From: Pseudomonas profundi
GTDB lineage: Bacteria > Pseudomonadota > Gammaproteobacteria > Pseudomonadales > Pseudomonadaceae
Assembly: GCF_008638305.1 (NCBI RefSeq)
Contig: NZ_VTPZ01000002.1
Coordinates: forward strand, 310,001-374,000
Length of the DNA: 64,000 bases
Direction of reading: 5' to 3'
Shown here piece by piece: positions 40,511 to 47,731 of this stretch; positions within the stretch are counted from its first letter, which is position 1, and the number at the start of each line of letters is the position of its first letter. The translations under genes and the position numbers were made by a program. The notes beneath the pieces were generated by a model, which did no database searches, was not told the DNA's origin, and worked only from the letters and a program-made list of their open reading frames with translations.

Positions 40511-41704
40511 ATGATGGAACGGGAAGATGTTCTGATTTGCATAACCGATGATATCGGCATTCGTGTCTGGTTGGAGCGCACCCTCGATGGAGCCTGGCCG
40601 GTAGAGTTTGTCGCGGCCTGGGATCTGTCGCGGGCCAGTCGCCTGGTTGAGGCGACCCGCAGTCGTTTTGTGATGGTGGCGGTAGACGAAAACGAGCCGG
40701 AAAAGGCGCTGCGGATCATTTCCGCCCTGAGTGCGTCCGGCGATGGCCTGTCCGTGGTTTCGCTCGCGCGCCGTCTGAATCAGGGTCACCTCTTGCAAAG
40801 CATGCGCGCGGGCGCCCGTGACTGCTTCATTGCCAGCAGCGACGGTGAAGAGATTCGCGGACGAATCAGGCAGCTCTTGCATAGCGGTCCAGGCAGCTCG
40901 TCAACGAACGCCCCGTCGGCCATGCGCCGTAAAATGACGCTGGTTACCAGCGCCAGTCCGGTGGTCGACGCCCGGTTGTTTGCCCAGAGCCTGGCGTTTG
41001 CCTTGAACCAGCGTAATCCGAAGGCGCGGATACTGGCGCTGGATACCGCTGCCACGGCGCGCTCTGTGTTCTATCTCGACAGCCATAACCGGCTGACCCT
41101 TGAGCATCTGCTACGCAGCCCCGAAGCATTCGACGAAAGCCTGATCGAGACGGCACTCGAAGAATACGCACCAAACTTGCGTCTGCTGGCCGCTTGTCTG
41201 TCCGCTGAAAGCGCGGTAAACGATCGCAACGCAGATCTGCTCATCGCAGTAAACCAGCTGGCGGGTATGTTTGATCACGTCATCATCAATGTCGATCCAG
41301 CGATGGCAGATTTCTGGATCGCTGCGGTCGGGCTGTATGCCAGGGATCTGATGATGTTGATTCACCCTATCGTAGAGCAGGCCCACGCCGCTCGAGAACG
41401 CCTGGACTCCTGGCGGGAGCGTCTGCCGAAAGAGTGCCGGCAATCCTTTTTGCTGGATTGTCACGAACCCAAAGGCAGCCCGAGCCTGAGCGCACTGCAA
41501 CATGCGGTCGGCATCGAGTACCTGGGCGCGCTGCCACTGGATTGGCCAAGCCGGCTAATGGCGATCAACGCTGGCCTTCCGATACACGAGTTGCCGGGTA
41601 AAGCCACCTATCTGCGGCGCTTGGAGGAGATCCTGAAACGCTACGAGGCTGCTCCGTCAAAAAGCAGGCTGACCGCTCTTCGCGGTCTCGTCCGGACGGC
41701 GTGA
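40511..41704 (+). CDS. tadZ: Pilus localisation protein TadZ/CpaE-like
   Basis: A 397-residue protein with an N-terminal atypical receiver-like domain (about 5-125) and a C-terminal MinD/ParA-like domain (about 140-370). TadZ/CpaE proteins place the Tad machine at the cell pole. The usual P-loop is not conserved: the corresponding segment reads TSASPVVDARLFAQSLA, with no lysine or GKT. FDHVIINVDPAMADFW resembles the Walker B region. Identification rests on this layout and on the position between rcpA and tadA. A second ATG directly follows the first. Confidence 0.85.
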   Translation: MMEREDVLICITDDIGIRVWLERTLDGAWPVEFVAAWDLSRASRLVEATRSRFVMVAVDENEPEKALRIISALSASGDGLSVVSLARRLNQGHLLQSMRAGARDCFIASSDGEEIRGRIRQLLHSGPGSSSTNAPSAMRRKMTLVTSASPVVDARLFAQSLAFALNQRNPKARILALDTAATARSVFYLDSHNRLTLEHLLRSPEAFDESLIETALEEYAPNLRLLAACLSAESAVNDRNADLLIAVNQLAGMFDHVIINVDPAMADFWIAAVGLYARDLMMLIHPIVEQAHAARERLDSWRERLPKECRQSFLLDCHEPKGSPSLSALQHAVGIEYLGALPLDWPSRLMAINAGLPIHELPGKATYLRRLEEILKRYEAAPSKSRLTALRGLVRTA

Positions 41705-41715
41705 GGAGTCTGTAA

Positions 41716-42876
41716 ATGGCTACTAGATTGGACTCGGAATACCAGGATCTGAAAAGGCGCGTGCATCAGTTTCTGGTCGAGCGACTGGACGAAGAGGGGA
41801 TTGACGTGGGGAGGGCTGCCCGGGCTTCCCTCCAGGCCTTCGTTCAAACCAACATTAGCGCTTTTATCTCCCAGAACCGTGTACCGCTTTCCGCCCAGGA
41901 CATGATTCTCTTGACTAGGGAAAGTTTCGACGAGGTGGTTGGTTTTGGTCCGCTGGAACCCCTGCTTGCTGACGACAGCGTCAACGACATTCTAGTCAAT
42001 GGCCCCGAAAGCGTTTTTATCGAAGTAGCCGGCGTCCTGCAGAAAGCGCACACGCGTTTCATCGATGACGATCACGTCGTGAGGGTGATCCGGCGGATTC
42101 TCGCGCCGCTCGGTCGCCGGTTGGATGAGTCCAGTCCCATGGTCGATGCCCGCTTGCCGGACGGTTCTAGGGTGAACGCGGTGATTCCGCCGGTTGCCCT
42201 GGATGGCCCTTCTCTCAGTATCCGCAAATTCGCCCGAAAGCATCTGGGGGCTCAGGATCTCGTCAATAGCGGCTCGATCTCTGCCAGTTGCCTGCAGATA
42301 TTGACCTCGCTGGTCACAACACGGCGCAACATTCTGGTCAGCGGAGGCACCGGGACCGGTAAGACCACCATCCTCAATATGCTCAGCCAGTTCATTCCCG
42401 CTGATGAGCGTGTCGTGACCATTGAGGATGCCGCCGAACTGCAACTGAATCACCCGCATATCGTACGGTTGGAAACCCGACCGGCGAATCTCGAGGGAAC
42501 AGGGCAGGTGACCGCGCGAGACCTGGTCATCAATACCCTGCGCATGCGCCCGGACCGAATCATCCTGGGTGAGGTGCGCTCCGGTGAAATCCTCGAGTTG
42601 TTGCAAGCGATGAATACCGGCCACGAAGGATCGATGAGCACCATCCATTCCAATAGCGCCCGCGATGCTCTGGTGAGGATCGAAACGCTGCTTGCGGTAA
42701 ACGGTTATGACGCAGGTGAGCGGGCAATTGCACGGCTCATCGGCTCGTCACTGGATGTGATCGTTCAGCTAGTCAGGTTGCCGGGCGGCCGTCGCCTGGT
42801 AAGTGAAGTGGTGGCATTGAAAGCAACGGCGGACGATCCGTACCGCATGGAATATTTGTACCAGGTGCACCGTTAG
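41716..42876 (+). CDS. tadA: Tad pilus secretion ATPase TadA/CpaF
   Basis: TadA is the hexameric ATPase that drives both extension and retraction of Tad pili. The 386-residue CpaF-type protein has Walker A GGTGTGKTT at 210-218, the Asp-box/Walker B region DRIILGEVRSGEILELLQAM and the His box GHEGSMSTIHSN. GAGGAG stands eight bases before the ATG. A repeat element begins 15 bases after the stop and separates it from tadB. Confidence 0.95.
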   Translation: MATRLDSEYQDLKRRVHQFLVERLDEEGIDVGRAARASLQAFVQTNISAFISQNRVPLSAQDMILLTRESFDEVVGFGPLEPLLADDSVNDILVNGPESVFIEVAGVLQKAHTRFIDDDHVVRVIRRILAPLGRRLDESSPMVDARLPDGSRVNAVIPPVALDGPSLSIRKFARKHLGAQDLVNSGSISASCLQILTSLVTTRRNILVSGGTGTGKTTILNMLSQFIPADERVVTIEDAAELQLNHPHIVRLETRPANLEGTGQVTARDLVINTLRMRPDRIILGEVRSGEILELLQAMNTGHEGSMSTIHSNSARDALVRIETLLAVNGYDAGERAIARLIGSSLDVIVQLVRLPGGRRLVSEVVALKATADDPYRMEYLYQVHR

Positions 42877-42890
42877 GTGGTCGGCACCAC

Positions 42891-43173
42891 TAGGGTCTGT
42901 TGCCGTTTTATCGCGTCCGCGGCGGTGCCCCCTTTGGTGCAGAACAAGGCGCGAGGAGAGCAGTTTGGTCATTCCAGATAAACGACGGGCAACGCAGTGC
43001 TGCGCCAAACAGGCCCCGCCCCTTCGGGTCGTGCCTCAGATGTCGACGTTCGGCGTTGCGGGACCTGGCAAGGGAACAACCATTAGCTGCGCCGCGCGCC
43101 TTGCGGATTGCCGCGCGGTCTGGCGTCATTTGACGCAACAATGCGGCTCGCGGCGAAACGGCAACACACCCTA
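42891..43173. mobile_element. TA-ended inverted-repeat element, copy B (283 bp), inside the tad operon
   Basis: The 308-base gap between tadA and tadB is almost wholly this element. It begins TAGGGTCTGTTGCCGTTTTA at 42891 and ends with the inverse TTTCGCC...AACGGCAACACACCCTA at 43173. Its inverse strand aligns with copy A (27394-27808) over stretches such as AATGGTTGTTCCCTTGCCA, GCAGCACTGCGTT and CTCGCGCCTTGTTCTGCACC. It lacks copy A's extra segments. No open frame of note and no transposase. The tadB ribosome-binding site AGGAG begins at the last base of the element. Confidence 0.85.
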
Positions 43174-43184
43174 AGGAGCGGTCC

Positions 43185-44102
43185 GTGCAACAAGAGATTC
43201 TATTTGCTGGCGCTTTTATCTGTGCATTGGGTGCCGGTTTGCTTATTGCCGTCCAGAGCTGGTGGAGCCATCGTAGCACCCAGCGCCGGCTGTTCAGGCG
43301 CATGACCGAAAGATTGAGCGAGCCAAGCGAGTCGGGCACTGTTGGCGAGACCGGCCTCGACCTGGGCGTGCTGAATACCTTCCTGCAGCGTGCCGACATT
43401 TCCTTATCGAAGCGCAGACTTGTTATGTTGACGGTTGCTTTGCTGGCGGCACTGACGGTTGTCACCGCCTATCGTGGCGTGGCGGTTCTGATGGTGGTGG
43501 CGTTTCTTCTGATCACGGCAGGCGCCTTGTGGTGGCGGACACGGTTCCAGAAGCGGCGGCAGCTGATTCTGGCGGAGCTACCTGGAATCATCGATACAGT
43601 ACAGCGCAATATCGAGGCGGGAAGGTCGCTGGATCGTGCTTTGGTGATCGCCTTTGAAGACGCGTCGCCGGTTTTCCGTCCGCTGGTCTTTCGCCTGCGC
43701 AGCACCGTGGAATCGGGCCGGGAATACACCGGCCTGTTCGAGGAATTCGCAGCGCTGTACAAGGTGCCCTCGCTGATACTCGTCGCCATTGCACTGCGTA
43801 CCTCAAGCCGATTCGGCTCCTCGATTCGGCCGGTACTGCAGCAGGTGGCCAATTCCCTTCGCTCGCAGCAGGAGTTGCGCCGGGAGTTTCTGGCAACTAC
43901 CTCCGAAACACGGTTCACTGCCGTAATCTTTGCGCTGCTGCCGCCGGCACTTGCCGGCTATATGGTACTGATGAACAGCGAGTACGCGGATGTGTTGCTC
44001 CATACCCAGACCGGCCACCAACTGCTGATCACCGCTGGGGTTTTGCAGACGCTCGGTATGCTGATGATGTGGAGGATGATTCAGGGGGTGGGCCATGGCT
44101 GA
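43185..44102 (+). CDS. tadB: Tad pilus inner-membrane protein TadB
   Basis: TadB is one of two platform proteins of the type II secretion F superfamily. The 305-residue product has N-terminal hydrophobic segments (about 4-22, 82-118), a T2SSF domain (about 135-265, with LPGIIDTVQRNIEAGRSLDRAL) and C-terminal membrane helices near 245-265 and 280-300. It starts at GTG 43185, with AGGAG at 43173-43177. It overlaps tadC by eight bases. Confidence 0.92.
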   Translation: MQQEILFAGAFICALGAGLLIAVQSWWSHRSTQRRLFRRMTERLSEPSESGTVGETGLDLGVLNTFLQRADISLSKRRLVMLTVALLAALTVVTAYRGVAVLMVVAFLLITAGALWWRTRFQKRRQLILAELPGIIDTVQRNIEAGRSLDRALVIAFEDASPVFRPLVFRLRSTVESGREYTGLFEEFAALYKVPSLILVAIALRTSSRFGSSIRPVLQQVANSLRSQQELRREFLATTSETRFTAVIFALLPPALAGYMVLMNSEYADVLLHTQTGHQLLITAGVLQTLGMLMMWRMIQGVGHG

Positions 44103-44964
44103 CGTGTATCTCTGCGCTGCCGTGGCGGCCTCTCTGGCTGCTCTCTGGATTGCCATAGCGCTCGCGCCGAAATGGTCGCTCAGGGCGGATATCGACGCAC
44201 GCCTGCGTAATCGTTCGGCGAAAAATGGAAAGCCTGCCGCGTCCTGGCTGGGGCGCTTCGCTCAATGGTTTACCACTCGCGCTGCCATCCGGAGCGATTT
44301 TCGCGAGCTGGAATCAGCTTTGGATATTACCGGACGCAACGAACAGCAGATCCATACGCTCTACCTGACCCTGTGTTGGCTGATGCCAGCGTTGGCTTTT
44401 GTGCTTGGGTTCGTGTTCTGGGGAGTGACAGGCGGTGCCGTTCTGGCCATGGCCGGTTTTTTACTGCCCCGGCGGGTTGTCCGGGCCATGGGGGGCCGCG
44501 CCGAAATGCAGCAAAACCTGGAATCCATCGAGTTATGTCACATGACACGAATGTTGATGGAAGCCGGGCTATCCATCGAGCGCGCCGTGCGCCTGGCGGC
44601 CCTACAGGGTCGTCAGGTTATGCCCCATCTGGCGACCAGGCTTGACCGCTTCAACCGCGTGATAGCGAGTGGCGCCGATCGAACGGCAGCCCTGGATGAA
44701 CTCGGGCGCAACCGGCGCATTCCGGTGTTGCGTCAGTACGCGAGCCTGATGAAACAAAGCGGAACCCTCGGCGCTGGTGTTTCGCTTAGCCTCGATCAGA
44801 TCATTAACGAAGCCCTGCATGCTGAACGCAGCCGGCTGAAGGAAGCCACAGGCCGGACCGGCGCCAAAATGACGGTAATCATGATGGCGTTCATGTTGCC
44901 GGCGTTGTTCATTTTAATCGGTGGGCCCGCTGTGATATCCGTCGCAGCCAGCCTCGGCCGTTGA
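44095..44964 (+). CDS. tadC: Tad pilus inner-membrane protein TadC
   Basis: The second platform protein, 289 residues, with hydrophobic segments near 5-22, 90-125 and 260-285 and a T2SSF domain (about 140-260; LCHMTRMLMEAGLSIERAVRLAA, MKQSGTLGAGVSLSLDQI). It begins within the last eight bases of tadB behind GGGGGTGGG, consistent with coupled translation. Confidence 0.92.
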   Translation: MADVYLCAAVAASLAALWIAIALAPKWSLRADIDARLRNRSAKNGKPAASWLGRFAQWFTTRAAIRSDFRELESALDITGRNEQQIHTLYLTLCWLMPALAFVLGFVFWGVTGGAVLAMAGFLLPRRVVRAMGGRAEMQQNLESIELCHMTRMLMEAGLSIERAVRLAALQGRQVMPHLATRLDRFNRVIASGADRTAALDELGRNRRIPVLRQYASLMKQSGTLGAGVSLSLDQIINEALHAERSRLKEATGRTGAKMTVIMMAFMLPALFILIGGPAVISVAASLGR

Positions 44965-44980
44965 AGCAACGAGAGAGGCC

Positions 44981-45667
44981 ATGATCAGAAAGCAATTTCC
45001 CAAGGGCCAGCCTGCCGTTTGGGTTTTGGCGCTGGCAGCGGTTACCACTGGCTGCGCGACGACGGCAACGGTCGCCAGGAACCCGATGGAAACCGTTAGC
45101 TGTTCGCAAGAGGTTCAGCCGGAGCATCAGATGCAACTGGATCTGGTGGACTCGCTGACGGGCCGATCCCAACCGTATGCGGCAATGGCACGGCTTGAGA
45201 GCGAGGGTCTGCATACCGAGCAGCACTGGCTGCGGTACGCTCGACTGCTTGCGGCGACAGATCAGCTGGTTCGTGCCGAAGAGGTGTTCCGCTCGCTTGT
45301 GGTCGCCTGTGCTTCGGCCGATGCATATCACGGTCTGGGACGCGTATATATCCAGCGGAGCTGGCTCGAACAGGGCCTGGAACAGCTGGCCGAAGCGCGA
45401 AGGCGGGAACCTTCATCCGGCAATATCCGCAATGATTTCGGCTATGCATTGTTACTCGCTGGCCGTGGTGAGGACGCCGTGTTCGAGTTGCGCACCGCCT
45501 TCGAGTTGGTCAATGGCGAAGGGGCCGTTCGCCAGAACCTGGCGGCTGCTTATCTGTTGACTGGCAACAAGGCGGGGCTTTCATGGCTCAAAGAAAACTA
45601 CGACTTTGGCCTGGAAGAGTATGCCTACGCCGAACAACACGCCAAAGGAATCGGGGGGCAGCCATGA
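44981..45667 (+). CDS. tadD: Tad pilus TPR lipoprotein TadD
   Basis: A 228-residue protein with an N-terminal signal ending in VTTGC, a possible lipobox with Cys25, and tetratricopeptide repeats over about 70-210 (YARLLAATDQLVRAEEVFRSL, ADAYHGLGRVYIQRSWLEQGL and following). TadD is thought to act as a pilotin or scaffold for the secretin RcpA. GAGAGG precedes the ATG. The stop overlaps the next gene as ATGA. Confidence 0.88.
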   Translation: MIRKQFPKGQPAVWVLALAAVTTGCATTATVARNPMETVSCSQEVQPEHQMQLDLVDSLTGRSQPYAAMARLESEGLHTEQHWLRYARLLAATDQLVRAEEVFRSLVVACASADAYHGLGRVYIQRSWLEQGLEQLAEARRREPSSGNIRNDFGYALLLAGRGEDAVFELRTAFELVNGEGAVRQNLAAAYLLTGNKAGLSWLKENYDFGLEEYAYAEQHAKGIGGQP

Positions 45668-45933
45668 AGCACGCCGCCATCTTTCTGTGCGCCCTGTTAC
45701 CCGTAGCGGCGCTGGCGCAGGAGCGCCCAGCATTCGGCCTCTCGGGATCGTCTGTGCAGACAGGGTCGTTACCGGAGGCGCGGCGCATGCTTGAGGAGCA
45801 GGGCCGTTCTGGCGGGGCAGGGCAGAGCGAGTTGTCGGTTCAGCTCTACATAGACACCCAGCAACGTATCGCAGAAACCTTTCGCAGACCCGTGCCAGAT
45901 GATCTGACCGAGCGAACGCATGGTGAGGACTAG
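45664..45933 (+). CDS. Small exported Tad-locus protein (DUF3613-like)
   Basis: An 89-residue protein with a clear signal peptide (MKHAAIFLCALLPVAALAQ) and a short polar mature region containing ETFRRPVPDDL. It matches in size and position the DUF3613 protein found between tadD and tadG in P. aeruginosa. Function unknown. The start at 45664 overlaps the tadD stop by four bases, and the 3' end overlaps tadG by 14 bases. Confidence 0.75.
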   Translation: MKHAAIFLCALLPVAALAQERPAFGLSGSSVQTGSLPEARRMLEEQGRSGGAGQSELSVQLYIDTQQRIAETFRRPVPDDLTERTHGED

Positions 45934-47713
45934 GGCCAGGTCTGGCCATCGCCAGCGGGGTGCGCTGATATTCATCACGCCGCTATTACTGACTGCAATA
46001 GCGCTGATGTCCGCGTTGATCATTGACGCAGCCCGGCTGTATGCCCTGAAGGCGGAAATGCAAAGCCAGGTCAACGCAGCAGCTACTGCTGCGTCCGATG
46101 CATCCCAGGCGTGCGGAGGCCCGGGGGTAACGATGCAAGACATGTCCCAGCGAGCCCTTTCCGCCGCCAGGGCGCAGGGATTCGATGGCGACCAGGCTGA
46201 TCTGAACGTGCAGGCCGGGCTGCTGGACGCATCGCCGGACGAGCCTGACCAGCTAGTATTCCAGCGCGCGTCCAGCTTCGACCAGAGTAACGCGACGCTC
46301 GTCTCGTACCGCCGGGATGAGCCACTATCCCAGTTGTTTCCTAAATTGCTGGGCAACGTGATGCTGCAGACCAATGCTGCTGTGCGAAAAGAAATGATCG
46401 CGACCCTAAGCGCAAGCGGGTCCGCAGCCGGGGTGGGCGAGGGACTGCTGGGAAGCGTTCTCGGAGCGTTGCTGAACGAGCCGGCATACCGTCTCGATCC
46501 GCTCGACATCGACAGCCTCGGTAACACCTTGTTTCGTGTCGGCGACATCCTGGGCGAACTTGGGGTCGACTCCCTGGAGGCGGCGCTACCTCTGGGAGCG
46601 GACCAATTGGCGACAGCGCTGCGGAGTATCGCTGGCGCAGCATCACCGGCAGGGGAGCTTGCCGATGATCTTCTTGGAGTTGCGGGCATAGATTCCGTGC
46701 TGGTCGGCGACTTGATTCGCACCGTCGAGGGAGCTGAGGCGCCAGATGATGCAACGATCCGCTCGTATGATCTTCTGGTAAACCTGGCTCTAAACATCGC
46801 GCGGCAACAGCAATTATCAAGCGGCTCTCCGCTGGAGATACGCGGTCTGGAGACGCTTGGCTTGCCGCTGCTTCCAGCCATTGCTCAGGACAGCCTGGTG
46901 CTTCGGTTGTTCGTCAACCGTGCCCCTTCCATCGCCGTTGGGCCAGCCCGCAGGGGAACGGATGGCATGTGGCTGACACGCTTCGATGCGCCGGGCATCA
47001 GCCTTGAAGTGGAGGCCAGCCTCGGTTTGCTGTCTTCCGTAGATCTTCTGGGTGTGGTGAAGTTCAGCCTGGCCGACTTGAACATTCCGCTTGCCATCGA
47101 GCTGGGCGGAGGGTCTGGGGAGCTGGTCTCCGCGAAGTGCGCCAGGGGAACGCAGAACGAAACCACCCTGGGGGTGCGGGTGGTTACCAAGGGCGTTTCG
47201 CTGGGCAGTGGCTCGATTGAACCTGCCACCGGAGAGTTGTTGGCCAGCCCTATTCAGGCCGACATCGGCCGGTTGACCCTGCTGGGCGGGCTCTTCGGAA
47301 GCCTGCTGACAATTGACCCGGCGGTAGGGTTGAGTCTCACTATTGATGGCCGATTGAACGGCGTTGAAACAACTATCAACTCTGACCCTTATTCCTTGTT
47401 CTGCGAGTCTTCAGGCTGCACCAGGCTTCGTCTGGGTCACGCCGGAGGGATCGGTGGGTTGGACTTGAACGTCTACGACGCCCAGCTCGTCCTGCTTGGC
47501 GAAATCACCATTGCAGGCTTGTTGGACGCGCTGCTCTCGCTGGTCCTTAATCTGCTCAATGACGCGATTTCGAGCCTGCTCGAGGCCTTGGTCAGTCCAC
47601 TGGCCAAAGCCCTGGGGGTTGGTGTTGGCGGCATGCAGGTGAGTATCGAGGCCGCCAAACAGGACAGCAGCCAGCTCATCGAAAACGTGGCTGTGTACAG
47701 TAGTGCTCAGTGA
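45920..47713 (+). CDS. tadG: Tad pilus protein TadG-like
   Basis: A 597-residue protein with an N-terminal TadE/TadG anchor (QRGALIFITPLLLTAIALMSALIIDAARLYALK) at about 12-44 and a long predicted periplasmic part rich in Leu, Gly, Asp and Ser. Unlike flp and the TadE-like protein, the segment after RQRG lacks glutamate at +5, so it is probably not processed as a pseudopilin. TadG proteins are required for Flp pilus biogenesis. It ends the pilus operon. Confidence 0.85.
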   Translation: MVRTRARSGHRQRGALIFITPLLLTAIALMSALIIDAARLYALKAEMQSQVNAAATAASDASQACGGPGVTMQDMSQRALSAARAQGFDGDQADLNVQAGLLDASPDEPDQLVFQRASSFDQSNATLVSYRRDEPLSQLFPKLLGNVMLQTNAAVRKEMIATLSASGSAAGVGEGLLGSVLGALLNEPAYRLDPLDIDSLGNTLFRVGDILGELGVDSLEAALPLGADQLATALRSIAGAASPAGELADDLLGVAGIDSVLVGDLIRTVEGAEAPDDATIRSYDLLVNLALNIARQQQLSSGSPLEIRGLETLGLPLLPAIAQDSLVLRLFVNRAPSIAVGPARRGTDGMWLTRFDAPGISLEVEASLGLLSSVDLLGVVKFSLADLNIPLAIELGGGSGELVSAKCARGTQNETTLGVRVVTKGVSLGSGSIEPATGELLASPIQADIGRLTLLGGLFGSLLTIDPAVGLSLTIDGRLNGVETTINSDPYSLFCESSGCTRLRLGHAGGIGGLDLNVYDAQLVLLGEITIAGLLDALLSLVLNLLNDAISSLLEALVSPLAKALGVGVGGMQVSIEAAKQDSSQLIENVAVYSSAQ

Positions 47714-47731
47714 CCATAAGGAGATGTGACA

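Noticed and set aside
39580..40719. 379-codon minus-strand frame opposite rcpA and tadZ
   Set aside because: Covers two recognised pilus genes; no domain seen.
40511..41704. tadZ as a pseudogene because of the missing P-loop
   Set aside because: The frame is intact with normal neighbours and spacing; loss of the lysine is more likely a variant of an already deviant family.
42891..43173. Integron attC site
   Set aside because: The terminal repeats lack the core sites of attC and no integrase or cassette array is near.
45769..46881. 370-codon minus-strand frame opposite tadG
   Set aside because: Ser/Arg/Ala-rich antisense shadow; tadG has the expected anchor and gene order.
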